Assembly: GCA_002733905.1 (NCBI GenBank)
Contig: NVXK01000016.1
Location: 17,647 to 81,646 of the forward strand
Source: Robiginitomaculum sp.
GTDB lineage: Bacteria > Pseudomonadota > Alphaproteobacteria > Caulobacterales > Maricaulaceae
Length of the DNA: 64,000 nucleotides
Direction of reading: 5' to 3'
In this document: piece by piece, positions 34,146-45,510 of the stretch
How positions within the stretch are numbered: position 1 is the first letter of the stretch
Layout: each line of letters begins with the position of its first letter
Notes under the pieces: model-generated
What the model saw: the letters and a program-made list of their open reading frames with translations, nothing else
What the model was told of the DNA's origin: nothing
Databases searched by the model: none
Translations under genes and position numbers: made by a program

Positions 34146-36200
34146 ATGGCCACGCTTAGAAAATGGATATATGGGTTTCTGTTTTTTTGCGGTGCATTAT
34201 TAATTGCAAACGTTGCCTTTCCGCCGCCATTAGAAAAAGCCTATAATACCTCAACTCTGATTGTGGATAAGAACGGTCAATGGCTAAATGCCTATACGGT
34301 GGAAAATGGTCGTTGGCGTATCAAGGCAGAGCTTGACGGTATTGATGAAAACTTTATTGCACAACTTATTGCGATAGAGGATAAGCGCTTTTATCGTCAC
34401 AGCGGTGTTGATCCTATTGCTGTGGTGCGCGCCATTCGGTCATGGAAACATCATGGGCGCGCTGTATCTGGTGCGTCCACATTAACCATGCAACTCGTAC
34501 GCAAGCTAGAGCCTCGTCCCCGTACATTGCGCTCGAAAGCTATTGAGACTATCCGCGCGGTACAAATAGAAATGCGGCTCTCTAAACGTGAAATACTTGA
34601 GCTATACCTTACGCACACGCCTTATGGCGCTAATATTGAAGGTATTGTTGCGGCGAGCCGTATCTATTTTGACAAAACACCAAATCAACTGACACATGCA
34701 CAAATTGCCCAGCTCATCAGTTTACCCCAAGCACCAGAAGCAAGGCGGCCTGATCGGCATCCCGAAAATGCAGAAAAAACACGCAATAAAATATTGGCGA
34801 AATTGCATAAAACGGGCTTTATAACTTCACTTCAATTACGTGAAGCCAAAGAGGAAAAAATCTCTACGCGCAAATACACTCTCCCGAATGACGCGTGGCT
34901 AACGGGGCGGAAATTAAAAAACATTGCAACACCTTTATATCCCAAGATTACGTCAAGTCTTGATACGCGTATTCAAACCATGCTTGCACGTTTGGGGCGT
35001 GATTATACCCAGAGTGATCAGTTCAATGTTGCTGCTATAATTATAGATAACGAAACGATGAAAGTTCGTGGTCACCTTGGATCCGCAGGGCGAAACAAAC
35101 CCGGTGGCTGGATAGATATGACATCACGACCACGCTCTCCAGGGTCAACGCTCAAACCCTTTATTTATGCTTTTGCATTTGATGATGGTCTGTCAGCGCC
35201 GGGGTCATTTGTGCTTGATGCGCCGACACGATTTGGCAGCTACCAACCTGAAAACTTCAATCGTCGCTATTATGGGCAGGTTCGTATTTTCGAAGCCCTC
35301 GGTCACTCTCTAAACGTGCCTGCTGTGATCGCTCTTGATAAGGTTGGAACAGACAGGTTCGAATCTGCTCTTAACCTTACGGGAGCAAAAGTGTCAAAAC
35401 CCAATAGTGTCAATAGTGATGCAGGGCTCGCGCTCGCCCTTGGCGGAGCAGGTATGACGGTTGAGGATATCGCCATCCTCTACGCCGCTCTTGCCAATGG
35501 AGGGCAGGCAAGGCCGCTTGTGTGGCTTGAGAACGAAACGCCTCACTCTTCGTATAAATTAATGAGCGAAGAAAGTGCCCGTAAAATCACGACCATATTG
35601 AGACAAGCCCCAACTCCGAATGGTCGCGTACCGCATTGGTTGACCCAAAACAGCCATGCCATAGCCTATAAAACAGGCACGTCTTACGGGTTTCGTGATG
35701 CATGGGCGGCAGGATATACCGACAAATGGACAATTATTGTTTGGGTAGGGCGACCAGATGGTGCGCCACGCGTAGGTAAAACGGGACGTCAGGCGGCCGC
35801 GCCACTTTTGTTTGATATTTTTGCAAACCTTCCCGGTGTTGGTAGCGATCAACACTATCAAAAAATACAATCTGCGCCGCGTGGTCTTAAAGTGTTTGGC
35901 GGCACGGCTATAAATCAACCTGAAATTCTATTCCCACCTAATGGCGCAGAAATAGCTGTTAGCGAATTTGGCAAAGCAGGACGTGGGTTGAGTTTCGCGG
36001 CACGTTCGCCAACAGCAGATCCATTGCAATGGTATGTGGACGGAAAGCCAATTTCTAGGCAAGAAACATCACGCAAGACGATATGGTATCCTAAAGGCAA
36101 TGGGTTTTATAAAGTCAGTGTGGTGGCAAAAAACGGCTCCGCGACACATTCATTTATACGTGTGATTGCTTTCGACAGAAATAATTCGTACGAAAATTAG
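34146..36200 (+). CDS. pbpC: Penicillin-binding protein 1C
   Basis: 'AIEDKRFYRHSGVDPIAVVRAI…SGASTLTMQLVRKLEPRPRT' GT51; transpeptidase 'RSPGSTLKPF'; paired with A2M. Confidence 0.92.
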   Translation: MATLRKWIYGFLFFCGALLIANVAFPPPLEKAYNTSTLIVDKNGQWLNAYTVENGRWRIKAELDGIDENFIAQLIAIEDKRFYRHSGVDPIAVVRAIRSWKHHGRAVSGASTLTMQLVRKLEPRPRTLRSKAIETIRAVQIEMRLSKREILELYLTHTPYGANIEGIVAASRIYFDKTPNQLTHAQIAQLISLPQAPEARRPDRHPENAEKTRNKILAKLHKTGFITSLQLREAKEEKISTRKYTLPNDAWLTGRKLKNIATPLYPKITSSLDTRIQTMLARLGRDYTQSDQFNVAAIIIDNETMKVRGHLGSAGRNKPGGWIDMTSRPRSPGSTLKPFIYAFAFDDGLSAPGSFVLDAPTRFGSYQPENFNRRYYGQVRIFEALGHSLNVPAVIALDKVGTDRFESALNLTGAKVSKPNSVNSDAGLALALGGAGMTVEDIAILYAALANGGQARPLVWLENETPHSSYKLMSEESARKITTILRQAPTPNGRVPHWLTQNSHAIAYKTGTSYGFRDAWAAGYTDKWTIIVWVGRPDGAPRVGKTGRQAAAPLLFDIFANLPGVGSDQHYQKIQSAPRGLKVFGGTAINQPEILFPPNGAEIAVSEFGKAGRGLSFAARSPTADPLQWYVDGKPISRQETSRKTIWYPKGNGFYKVSVVAKNGSATHSFIRVIAFDRNNSYEN

Positions 36201-36290
36201 CTTTATTTGGTAAAATCTGCTTCACTCTGCAATTGACCATTCACGGTGGATTTTATAATCAGGAATCTACATCAAAAGCGCGAGTCTAAA

Positions 36291-37502
36291 ATGTCCAAGT
36301 CTAATTTCTTTCAACATCTCCAAAATGAACTCCAAGACATTGAAAACAATGGCATGTATAAACGCGAGCGCCTTATCTCGGGCCCGCAATCATCACAAAT
36401 TTCTGTGCTAAGTGAAAGCGGCGAGAAAGATGTCCTTAATTTTTGCGCGAATAATTATCTTGGCCTTGCCGACAGTGCGGAACTCATTGAAGCGGGGATC
36501 GAGGCCCAAGCAAAATTTGGCTTTGGCATGGCGTCTGTACGCTTTATCTGTGGCACCCAAACTGTCCATAGAGAGCTAGAGCAAGCGATTGCAGAATGGC
36601 TAGGCTATGATGATACAATTTTATACGCGGCCTGTTTTGATGCAAATGGCGGCCTGTTTGAGCCATTGCTTGGCAAAGAAGACGCCATTATTTCAGATAG
36701 CCTAAACCATGCTTCCATCATTGATGGTGTACGCCTGTGTAAAGCCATGCGCTACCGCTATGCCAATTCTGATATGGCAGATCTTGAAACCCAGTTAAAA
36801 CAAGCCCGCTCTGATGGCGCGCGGCATATATTGATTGTTACAGATGGTGTGTTTTCTATGGATGGCTACATCGCCAACCTACCTGCAATTTGTGATCTGG
36901 CAGATAAATACGGCGCACTCACCATGGTCGATGATTGCCATTCTACAGGTTTTATGGGTAAGGGCGGACGTGGGACGGCCGAGTATCATAATGTGATGGG
37001 ACGTATTGATATTCTTACAGGCACTTTGGGCAAAGCTTTAGGCGGTGCTATGGGCGGCTTTACCTGCGCCAAGCAAGAAGTTGTCGATATGTTGAGACAG
37101 CGTTCTCGCCCATATTTGTTTTCTAATTCACTCGCGCCTTCATTAGCTGGCGCGAGCCTTAAGGCGATTGAAATGGCCAAGAATGGTGACGAATTACGAA
37201 AACGCCTTTTTGCAAATGCCAAGCGTTTTCGTGCAGGCATGAGCAAAGCTGGTTTCACACTGCAAGAGGGTGAACACCCCGTTATTCCTGTCATGTTAGG
37301 CGAAGCCAAAATCGCGCAAGAAATGGCCAATAAATTATTAGACGAAGGCATATATGTCATAGGGTTTTTCTTCCCTGTTGTTCCAAAAGGCAAAGCGCGT
37401 ATTCGCACCCAAATGAGCGCAGCCCATACTCCAGAACAAATCGACCGTGCCATTGCTGCCTTTACTAAAGTCGGTAAAGAAATGGGAGTGATCTCATCAT
37501 GA
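36291..37502 (+). CDS. kbl: Glycine C-acetyltransferase (2-amino-3-ketobutyrate CoA ligase)
   Basis: '[11 protein letters not shown]…[22 protein letters not shown]'; start set at ATG 36291. Confidence 0.95.
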   Translation: MSKSNFFQHLQNELQDIENNGMYKRERLISGPQSSQISVLSESGEKDVLNFCANNYLGLADSAELIEAGIEAQAKFGFGMASVRFICGTQTVHRELEQAIAEWLGYDDTILYAACFDANGGLFEPLLGKEDAIISDSLNHASIIDGVRLCKAMRYRYANSDMADLETQLKQARSDGARHILIVTDGVFSMDGYIANLPAICDLADKYGALTMVDDCHSTGFMGKGGRGTAEYHNVMGRIDILTGTLGKALGGAMGGFTCAKQEVVDMLRQRSRPYLFSNSLAPSLAGASLKAIEMAKNGDELRKRLFANAKRFRAGMSKAGFTLQEGEHPVIPVMLGEAKIAQEMANKLLDEGIYVIGFFFPVVPKGKARIRTQMSAAHTPEQIDRAIAAFTKVGKEMGVISS

Positions 37503-38563
37503 CCAATACTGCAACACCCATAATTCCAAAAATGATGAAAGCGCTCGTGAAAGCAAAACCAGAGCGGGGACTTTGGATGCAAGACATGCCAGTGCCAGAT
37601 TATGCACCAAATGAAGTCCTTATCAAAATCCATAAAACGGCGATTTGCGGTACGGATATGCATATTTACAAATGGGATGATTGGGCCGCAAATAATGTAC
37701 CCACACCTATGATTGTCGGGCATGAATATGGCGGCGAAGTGGTTGCGATAGGCTCCACAGTGAAACGTGTGAAAATCGGCGAGCGTGTCACAGGCGAGGG
37801 CCATGTTGTTGGCAACCGCAGTCGGAATGCGCGTGCAGGGCGTTTCCATCTTGACCCAGACACCAAAGGGATTGGGGTCAACCTCCCTGGGGCCTTTGCT
37901 GAATACCTTGTTTTGCCAGAGTTTAACGTTATTCCTTTAAGCTCTGATTTTTCACTCGACATTGCAGCGATCATGGACCCGTTGGGCAATGCGGTGCATA
38001 CGGCACTTAGCTTCAACCTTGTTGGTGAAGATGTGTTGATAACGGGTGCTGGCCCAATTGGTATGATGGCGGCGGCCGTGGCAAAACGGGCAGGTGCGCG
38101 GCGTATTGTCCTCACCGACATTAATGATTGGCGCCTAGACTTGGCCAACAAAGTTGCTCCGGGTATTCGCACTGTTAATGTCGTGAATGAAAAACTTCGT
38201 GACGTCATGGATGAAATTGGCATGAAAGAGGGCTTTGATGTCGGACTTGAAATGAGTGGTTCTCAACCTGCATTTGAACAAATGCTCGACACCATGATTA
38301 TGGGCGGTAATATTGCGATGCTCGGTATTCCTGCAAAGCCATTTCCTGTAGATTTAGGCATTGTTGTTGGCAAGGCTTTGACAATTCGCGGCATTTATGG
38401 CCGCCAAATGTATGAAACATGGTATAAAATGCTTGCTATGCTCGATAGTGGTCTCGACATGACCCCTATGATTACCCACCATTTCCCTATCAAAGATTTT
38501 CAAAAAGCTTTCGATCTTATGGAAACAGGTAAAACGGGGAAAGTCATTCTGGATTGGATTTGA
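37499..38563 (+). CDS. tdh: L-threonine 3-dehydrogenase
   Basis: '[51 protein letters not shown]'. Confidence 0.96.
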   Translation: MTNTATPIIPKMMKALVKAKPERGLWMQDMPVPDYAPNEVLIKIHKTAICGTDMHIYKWDDWAANNVPTPMIVGHEYGGEVVAIGSTVKRVKIGERVTGEGHVVGNRSRNARAGRFHLDPDTKGIGVNLPGAFAEYLVLPEFNVIPLSSDFSLDIAAIMDPLGNAVHTALSFNLVGEDVLITGAGPIGMMAAAVAKRAGARRIVLTDINDWRLDLANKVAPGIRTVNVVNEKLRDVMDEIGMKEGFDVGLEMSGSQPAFEQMLDTMIMGGNIAMLGIPAKPFPVDLGIVVGKALTIRGIYGRQMYETWYKMLAMLDSGLDMTPMITHHFPIKDFQKAFDLMETGKTGKVILDWI

Positions 38564-38582
38564 GGCCGATACTATAAGCGCA

Positions 38583-39371
38583 TTATTGCGCAGTCCAGCC
38601 ACCGTCTATACTTAGATTTGTGCCCGTAATATTTCGCGCAGCAGGTGAGCATAGAAAGAGTAGAGATTGGGTGATTTCATCAACATCAACGAATTGTTTT
38701 GTAGGTTGGGCGGCGAGAAGAATGTCTTTTTTGACGCTCTCTTCACTAATGCCTCTTGCTTTTGCCGTGTCAGGGATTTGTTTTTCTACAAGTGGCGTAA
38801 GGACATAACCTGGGGAGATGGCATTTACGGTCACGCCGTTCTCGGCACACTCTAGGGCAACTGTTTTTGTTAACCCAACTAAGCCATGTTTTGCAGCTAC
38901 ATAAGCACTCTTAAAAGGAGAGGCGACGAGTGAATGGGCGGAAGCTATATTTACGATACGTCCCCAACCTGCGCTTTTCATATCTGCTAAACAATGACGT
39001 GTCGTATGAAAAGCAGAGGTAAGATTTATCGCCATAATCGCGTCCCACTTTTCAGGAGGAAATGTTTCGATGGGACTAACATGTTGTATGCCAGCGTTGT
39101 TGACCAGAATATCTACTGTACCAAAAGCAGATTTTGTTTGTGCGATCATGTTTGAAATTTCATCAGGTTTGCTCATGTCTGCATCGGAATAAAGAATTGT
39201 ACGCTCTGAACAATCTTGAAGTGTCTTACGGATTTCTTCAATTTCATTTTTATCTCCAAACCCATTGAGAACAACATTTGCCCCCGCATGGGCAAGCCCT
39301 TTAGCGATTGCGAGGCCAATACCACTTGTTGACCCTGTAACGAGAGCCGTTTTTCCATCGAGATTAGTCAT
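38583..39371 (-). CDS. bdhA: 3-hydroxybutyrate dehydrogenase
   Basis: SDR with 'IVNIASAHSLVASPFKSAYVAAKHGLVGLTKTVALE…PGYVLTPLVEKQIPD…QPTKQFV…IDGGWTAQ' typical of 3-HBDH. Confidence 0.88.
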   Translation of the reverse strand: MTNLDGKTALVTGSTSGIGLAIAKGLAHAGANVVLNGFGDKNEIEEIRKTLQDCSERTILYSDADMSKPDEISNMIAQTKSAFGTVDILVNNAGIQHVSPIETFPPEKWDAIMAINLTSAFHTTRHCLADMKSAGWGRIVNIASAHSLVASPFKSAYVAAKHGLVGLTKTVALECAENGVTVNAISPGYVLTPLVEKQIPDTAKARGISEESVKKDILLAAQPTKQFVDVDEITQSLLFLCSPAARNITGTNLSIDGGWTAQ

Positions 39372-39724
39372 TTAACATCCTTTATGAAAACCAAAGCGCG
39401 TCCAGAGCAAATGGTTTGCCCCTCTGCGTTCACGCACATTGTTTCTAAATCTACCAAGTGTTTTTCTGGTCGTAATCGTGTAATTGTTACGCTGGCTGTA
39501 ATGACGTCATCAATATAGACAGCGTGCATATATTCTGTTTCTTGCTTGAGGTAATTTGTACCAAGACCTGGGAGTTTCATGCCCAGTAAATAGGAAAACA
39601 AACTGGCGAGGAGGGGGTCTGGAACTTGGTTGTCGGTAGGAAGCTCCCCACCGAGTTCGTAATAGCTACGTAAATCTTGCCCAGAAAAAGACCTCTTAAT
39701 TTCTACCTTATGTCCGACTTGCAT
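39368..39724 (-). CDS. MaoC-like hot-dog protein
   Basis: Start set at MQVGHKVEIKRSF; hot-dog C-terminal pattern; overlaps upstream maoC. Confidence 0.6.
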   Translation of the reverse strand: MQVGHKVEIKRSFSGQDLRSYYELGGELPTDNQVPDPLLASLFSYLLGMKLPGLGTNYLKQETEYMHAVYIDDVITASVTITRLRPEKHLVDLETMCVNAEGQTICSGRALVFIKDVK

Positions 39725-40109
39725 GTACGTCTTTCTTGGTAGAAACCATGGCTTCTCCCTCACAGGTTACAGTATCATCACTTAGACGACGCACTTGTAG
39801 TTTTATATGATGGGTGTTCGATATGGTCTTGATTAATGTGGTGGAAAATTTCATTTCATCACCCGTAAATGTTGGTGCGGTGAATTTAACCTGATGAGAA
39901 ATTTGTTTTCCATTTTTGATGAGTTGGTCCGTTAAGCCACGCAAAATTGTGACAAGCAACGCACCATGTGCAACTGTTTTTCCAAACTTTGTTTTTGCAG
40001 AAAAAACGGGGTCAACATGTATCGGGTTATAGTCACCACTTAAGGCCGCAAAACGATTAAAATCGTCTTGCGTCAGCGTTTTTATAATTTCAACGTGGGT
40101 TTGTGTCAT
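39708..40109 (-). CDS. MaoC family (PhaJ-like) enoyl-CoA hydratase
   Basis: 'DFNRFAALSGDYNPIHVDPVFSAKTKFGKTVAHGAL' hydratase 2 motif. Confidence 0.85.
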   Translation of the reverse strand: MTQTHVEIIKTLTQDDFNRFAALSGDYNPIHVDPVFSAKTKFGKTVAHGALLVTILRGLTDQLIKNGKQISHQVKFTAPTFTGDEMKFSTTLIKTISNTHHIKLQVRRLSDDTVTCEGEAMVSTKKDVHASRT

Positions 40110-41608
40110 AATTCGCTCGGCAAGGTCAGAAGGTGTTTTCGTGTTTTTCCAGCAGCTGTCCGTGGAAATTCGGAGACTGTACTAAAAGATTTTGGAACCT
40201 TAAAACGTGCCAAGTTTTCTGAACAAAACAAAGTAAGCGCGTCAGTATCTAGCGTATATCCTTGCCGTAGCATGATAAATGCATGCCCGACTTCACCCCA
40301 TTTTTCGTCCACTTTACCAATGATTGCAGCCTCAAGAACAGAGGGGTGTGTTGCGAGAAGGTTTTCTATTTCGATAGGAAAGACATTTTCACCACCTGAA
40401 ATAAACATATCCTTTGAACGTCCAACGATATAATAAAAACCATCTTCATCTTGCCTTGCAATATCTCCAGATTTTAGCCAACCGTCCTTTGAAAATGCTT
40501 TCGCAGTTTCCTGTGGGTTTTGATAATATCCCGGCGTTATTCCTGACCCTGAGATTTCAAGCTCGCCTTCATCGCCTTTTTTTACGATCTTGCCATATGT
40601 ATCGACAATACGTACACAAGAGAGAATTTGAGGTTTCCCAACTGATCCAATTTTTGATTGAACATGCGCCTCATCCATCAAAAAAAGTGTGGGCCCAGTC
40701 TCTGTCATCCCCATACCATTACAGACAAGCGCACCTTTATCAGCAAATTTTCGAATTAAAATATCTGGCATAGGTGCACCGCCACATCCAAATGAGCGTG
40801 TTTTATCAAGGTTTATGTCTGCAAATTCTGGGTGTTCTGCCAATGCCTGATACACAGCAGGCACAGCAAAGAAAGTATCTATTTCTCCGACGGACAAGAG
40901 GTCGATAACTTTGTCAGCATCAAATCCATCAAGGAGTTTTATTTTCCCTCCATTCATGAAGGTAGGCAAAGTATGTAAATTAATGCCCGCTGTATGAAAC
41001 AGAGGTAGGAAATTTAGTGTGCAGTCATCCGAAGTAATATTAATGGCTTGCCCAACATTGATCGCATTTACTAAAGCCATTTGGTAGGTCTGTATGACCG
41101 CTTTGGGTGTGCCAGTTGTACCTGATGTATAGAGCAAATACCAAATATCATCACTGGGCCAAACTTCACGTGTTTTCAGCGGTGAAAATGTCATTAATTC
41201 TTGTTCAAAAGCAATATTATCAAGCGCGAGCAGGGGGCCGAGCCCCGAGAAAATTTCTATGGCCGTTTTCGCATCTTCTTTTCCATAGACGAGTATTTTT
41301 GGATTACAATTGGAAATAATTGGCGTGAGTTCGGCAGCCGGCATGCGCCAATTTAACGGAACAAGAATTGCACCTAGTTTTGCACACGCAAATAAAATTT
41401 CAAAAAACTCAATTCGCCCTCTACAAAGGATAGAGACCTTATCCAAAGGCTGGACATCCATATCTTGTAGCCATGCAGCAAAGCGAGACGCTCTATCTTC
41501 GATATCGCTATACGTGCGTGTCTCACCCGAGATTAAATCTTCAAATGCGATTTTCTCAGGGGTTAAATGCGCCCGTTTTCTCGTTAAATCGAATAAATCA
41601 AGGCCCAT
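40106..41608 (-). CDS. Class I adenylate-forming acyl-CoA synthetase
   Basis: 'YLLYTSGTTGTPKAV…GMTETGP…DGWLKSGDIARQDEDGFYYIVGRSKDM'. Confidence 0.92.
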   Translation of the reverse strand: MGLDLFDLTRKRAHLTPEKIAFEDLISGETRTYSDIEDRASRFAAWLQDMDVQPLDKVSILCRGRIEFFEILFACAKLGAILVPLNWRMPAAELTPIISNCNPKILVYGKEDAKTAIEIFSGLGPLLALDNIAFEQELMTFSPLKTREVWPSDDIWYLLYTSGTTGTPKAVIQTYQMALVNAINVGQAINITSDDCTLNFLPLFHTAGINLHTLPTFMNGGKIKLLDGFDADKVIDLLSVGEIDTFFAVPAVYQALAEHPEFADINLDKTRSFGCGGAPMPDILIRKFADKGALVCNGMGMTETGPTLFLMDEAHVQSKIGSVGKPQILSCVRIVDTYGKIVKKGDEGELEISGSGITPGYYQNPQETAKAFSKDGWLKSGDIARQDEDGFYYIVGRSKDMFISGGENVFPIEIENLLATHPSVLEAAIIGKVDEKWGEVGHAFIMLRQGYTLDTDALTLFCSENLARFKVPKSFSTVSEFPRTAAGKTRKHLLTLPSEL

Positions 41609-42228
41609 TATTTTATACCAAGACCATTTTCCAGCAAATCACTTACAGCATCGGCAATTTCGGAAGGGTCACGTGTATCATCCCAAACACCATATTTAAG
41701 ACCGAGAAACACACTCATGCCAATTAACGCCCACGCGCGTTCTTCATCATGACCTGAACGAATTTCGCCTTTCTTGGCGGCGTCGGCGAGATTGCGAGTA
41801 TAGCTTTCGGCAAAGATAGAATAATATTCGACATAGCTATCATTGGCGACAAATTGCGCTTCCATAACAATACGGTACAAATCTTTATGTTCGCGTGCGA
41901 ATTCGATAAAGGCAGCAATACCCATACGTTCGGCCGAAAGACGATCAGGTGCGCCCGCAATCCTTGTGGAGATCCATTCGCGGGTTAATTCCCCCATATG
42001 GGAAACAAGTGCACGAAACACAATTTCTTTGCTTTTATAATAGGTGTAAAATGTACCCAAAGCGACACCAGCCGTTTTGGTAATATCAGTTATCCCCGTT
42101 TCATGAAACCCCTTGGAACCGAACTCTGATGCGGCGGCTTGAAGGATTTTATCACGGGTGCGTTTCCCTCTTGCTGTTCTTGGTTCAGTCATTGTTTTTG
42201 GCTTTTTTAAAGTTGAATGTTGATTCAT
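41608..42228 (-). CDS. TetR/AcrR family transcriptional regulator
   Basis: 'RDKILQAAASEFGSKGFHETGITDITKTAGVALGTFYTYYKSKE'. Confidence 0.92.
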   Translation of the reverse strand: MNQHSTLKKPKTMTEPRTARGKRTRDKILQAAASEFGSKGFHETGITDITKTAGVALGTFYTYYKSKEIVFRALVSHMGELTREWISTRIAGAPDRLSAERMGIAAFIEFAREHKDLYRIVMEAQFVANDSYVEYYSIFAESYTRNLADAAKKGEIRSGHDEERAWALIGMSVFLGLKYGVWDDTRDPSEIADAVSDLLENGLGIK

Positions 42229-42281
42229 GTTTCATATTGTGCATACTCCTTCTAGAAATACAATAAGGGATTCTTCTGGGT

Positions 42282-43172
42282 ATGCAAAAATTTGTGACAT
42301 TAAATGGAGCAAAAATAGCCTATAGTGATGTAGGACAGGGCACGCCAATCGTATGCGTTCATGGCTGGGCCATGAATAAAGATACTTTCACTGATCTTGC
42401 ACACAATCTCTCAAACGAGTTTAGAGTGATTAGCATCGACCTTGCTGGACATGGCGCTTCGCGTAATACTAGCGGCCCATACACGATTGAACGCGCCGCA
42501 GATGATGTGTACTTATTATGTGAAGCATTAGATTTGACCAACATTATTGCTCTAGGTTGGTCAATGGGCATGCATGTTTGGTGGGAATTAATCAGTCGCT
42601 ACGGCGAGGCACGATTAGCAGGGCTCGTCATCGAAGACATGTCACCAAAAATATACAATACAGATGAATGGAAATATGGCACGCTCAATGGGCGCACAAT
42701 TGACGGTATTGATGATATGCTCGATGATATGCTCCAAGATTGGACGACATTTTCATACCGTTTGGTACCTCGAATTTTTGCTAAAGGTCTTGGTGGTAAG
42801 TGGGCGGCACTCGCTGAAAGTGCAATGAGAGACACCTTAGATAATACGCCCGAGATTATGGCGAGTTATTGGCGGTCTATGGCGGCGCAAGATTACCGCG
42901 CTTTATTGCCAAACATAAAATCCCCCACATTGATCATGCGCGGAGGACTTAGCCAATTGTACGGATCAGGCGTTGCTGATTACCTACAACAAGAACTCAA
43001 AAATTCAATACTTATGCTTTTCGCGCAATCTGGTCATGCGCCACATATCGAACAGCCAGAACAATTCACCAAGACCTTGGCAAATTTTGCCGTTGGGGTT
43101 CAAAGCGTAGTGAAAAAATCAACACAACAATCAGTAAACACAAAAAAGGGAGACCATCATGTCCAAGTTTAA
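42282..43172 (+). CDS. Alpha/beta hydrolase
   Basis: 'CVHGWAMNKDTF…IALGWSMGMHVWWE'; nucleophile elbow GWSMG. Confidence 0.88.
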   Translation: MQKFVTLNGAKIAYSDVGQGTPIVCVHGWAMNKDTFTDLAHNLSNEFRVISIDLAGHGASRNTSGPYTIERAADDVYLLCEALDLTNIIALGWSMGMHVWWELISRYGEARLAGLVIEDMSPKIYNTDEWKYGTLNGRTIDGIDDMLDDMLQDWTTFSYRLVPRIFAKGLGGKWAALAESAMRDTLDNTPEIMASYWRSMAAQDYRALLPNIKSPTLIMRGGLSQLYGSGVADYLQQELKNSILMLFAQSGHAPHIEQPEQFTKTLANFAVGVQSVVKKSTQQSVNTKKGDHHVQV

Positions 43173-45438
43173 AAATAACCTAAGTCTATCTGCGGTATTA
43201 TGCCTAGGAGCGGCAACTGTGCCAATGGGATTTGCACATACAGCAAGTGCACAAACTGTCATTGACGAAATTGTCGTTACTGCTCAACGGCGTGAGCAAA
43301 ACATCCAAGATGTGCCTATCGCTGTGACAGCGATTAGCGGTGATATGCTTGAAAAAACAGGCGCCATTGATATTACGAGCATTCAGCGCATGACCCCAAA
43401 TACAACTATCGAAGTAGCGCGTGGTTCAAGCTCTACATTGATTGCTTTCATTCGCGGTGTAGGCCAGCAAGATCCTCTTTGGGGCTTTGAGCCTGGAGTT
43501 GGTATATATGTCGATGATGTATATTTAGCGCGTCCACAAGGCGCGGTGATGGATATATTCGATGTAGAACGTGTAGAAGTTCTGCGTGGGCCGCAAGGTA
43601 CACTTTATGGCCGCAATACAATTGGTGGTGCCGTGAAATATATAACTAAAAATTTAAACATGGAGAGCTCTGAGCTGTCAGCACGTATTAATGTTGGTAG
43701 TTATGGCCAGTTTGATCAAATCATACGTGGCTCGCTCCCGCTTAGTGAGACGTTTGCAATTGGTGGTGCTATCGCCAATTACAAACGTAACGGCTTTGGC
43801 GAAAACCTAAATACTGGCGCGGAACATTATGATAAAGACATTCTTGCCATGCGTTTTAGTGCTGAATGGGCACCGACTGATCGTTTTAATCTACGTCTTG
43901 CGGCCGATAAAACACAAGATGACTCAAATGCAAAACATGGTCACCGTTTACTTCCGAGTGCTGATGGAAGCATTCCAGTAACCAAAAACGTTTATGATAC
44001 ACGTGCAGGTATAGGCGATGAAAACTCTGTAGAGACACAAGGTGTATCATTGACAGCCGAGTATAAACTCAACGAAAATATCACGCTAAAGTCCATCACT
44101 GCATTTAGAGAAGGGGACACCACAACTCTTATTGATTTTGATGCCTTACCTAATCCAGATTTTGATGTGCCTGCGCGTTATGATGACGAGCAGTTCTCTC
44201 AAGAACTACAAGTACTCTTTAGTGCAGACAAGTTCTCGGGTGTTGCGGGCTTATATTATCTTGATGGTACAGCCGCAGGAGAGTTTGACGTAATTTTGGA
44301 AGCCGTTTTCGGTGGTTTAACCGTGTATCAAAGCGGAACCCAGCAAAAGAAAAATCTTTCAGCCTTTGCCGATATTACTTATGATTTTTCTGATAAATTT
44401 AGCCTGTCTGTTGGGGCGCGCTATGCAGAAGACAAAACGGTCGCAGATGTTACTCGCGAACTATGGCTAGGTCTTGGGTCTGGTTCATTTGACGCGTCAA
44501 ATACATCCGTGTTTTTCACAACACAAACAGGTTATGAAGGTCTAGAGCGTAAAGATAACAGCTTCACACCTCGTGTCGCACTCAGCTATAAACCTAATGA
44601 TGATTTATCTCTTTATGCCTCTTATTCACAAGGTGTGAAGGCTGGTGGTTTTGACCCACGCGCGCGCGCCGACCTTGATCCAACGGGTCTTTCTCAAGAC
44701 GGGTTTGGACCTGAGACAGTAGACAGCTACGAAGCTGGCATTAAAGGATCTAGTGCCGACGGGACATTCAGATATAGTATTGCTGCATTCTTAGCAGATT
44801 ATACAGATCAGCAAATAACTGTGCAGCAGGGTGCTGATAGTGATAATGACGGTGTAAATGATACATTCATATCCTCAGTTTTCAATGCGGGTCACTCCCA
44901 ATATAAAGGATTGGAGTTTGAAGCGCAGTGGTATGTGAACGATAACTTTAGTCTGTCAGGAGTGTTAGGATATATTGATGCAGACATAAAAGAGATCCTC
45001 TCTAATGGCGTGGATATTTCTGAAAATTTTGTAACTCAAAATACGCCTGAACTCACAGCAAGGCTTGGCTTTAATTACAATCGCGATTTAGCGTCAGGGA
45101 ATATAAACGTGAACGGCGCGGTCTCTTACCGAGATAAATACAATCTGTTCAATGTTGAACTTCCTGGATTTGCAGCAGGAGCAAGTGCTGTATTTCCAAA
45201 TGGTGGCCCCGCACTCGACCCAGAAGCATATGCACTTGTTGACCTAGGTGTCGTCTGGACAAGTGACAGCGATAGCTGGTCGTTCGGTGTTCATGGTCGT
45301 AATCTTACGGACAAAGAGTATCGTGTGGCTGCGTATAATTTCGTAACGCCTAGCCAACTTGGTGCTGACGCAGCATATTCAGCATTTTATGGTGCACCGA
45401 GAACATTTACAGCTACACTCGGATTTAAGTTCAAGTAA
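43159..45438 (+). CDS. TonB-dependent receptor
   Basis: 'IDEIVVTAQRREQNIQDVPIAVTAISGDML…VEVLRGPQGTLYGRNTIGGAV'; C-terminal beta signal 'TATLGFKFK'. Confidence 0.95.
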   Translation: MSKFKNNLSLSAVLCLGAATVPMGFAHTASAQTVIDEIVVTAQRREQNIQDVPIAVTAISGDMLEKTGAIDITSIQRMTPNTTIEVARGSSSTLIAFIRGVGQQDPLWGFEPGVGIYVDDVYLARPQGAVMDIFDVERVEVLRGPQGTLYGRNTIGGAVKYITKNLNMESSELSARINVGSYGQFDQIIRGSLPLSETFAIGGAIANYKRNGFGENLNTGAEHYDKDILAMRFSAEWAPTDRFNLRLAADKTQDDSNAKHGHRLLPSADGSIPVTKNVYDTRAGIGDENSVETQGVSLTAEYKLNENITLKSITAFREGDTTTLIDFDALPNPDFDVPARYDDEQFSQELQVLFSADKFSGVAGLYYLDGTAAGEFDVILEAVFGGLTVYQSGTQQKKNLSAFADITYDFSDKFSLSVGARYAEDKTVADVTRELWLGLGSGSFDASNTSVFFTTQTGYEGLERKDNSFTPRVALSYKPNDDLSLYASYSQGVKAGGFDPRARADLDPTGLSQDGFGPETVDSYEAGIKGSSADGTFRYSIAAFLADYTDQQITVQQGADSDNDGVNDTFISSVFNAGHSQYKGLEFEAQWYVNDNFSLSGVLGYIDADIKEILSNGVDISENFVTQNTPELTARLGFNYNRDLASGNINVNGAVSYRDKYNLFNVELPGFAAGASAVFPNGGPALDPEAYALVDLGVVWTSDSDSWSFGVHGRNLTDKEYRVAAYNFVTPSQLGADAAYSAFYGAPRTFTATLGFKFK

Positions 45439-45449
45439 AGCAAATACCT

Positions 45450-45488
45450 CCTGCAGATAGAGAGCCGTTCCCACTCGCTATCTGCAGG
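45450..45488 (+). promoter_or_regulatory. Intergenic stem-loop between TonB receptor and hydrolase genes
   Basis: CCTGCAGATAG…CTATCTGCAGG, perfect 11-bp arms, 17-nt loop, no U-tract. Confidence 0.5.
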
Positions 45489-45510
45489 AAATTATTTATG
45501 GTGTAGAGCT

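Noticed and set aside
36986-37849. Long antisense ORF (287 aa) across kbl/tdh
   Set aside because: Opposite strand of two well-supported enzymes, composition typical of shadow ORFs, no recognisable domain.
37666-38223. Antisense ORF (185 aa) across tdh
   Set aside because: Shadow ORF of tdh; no domain and no promoter or RBS context.
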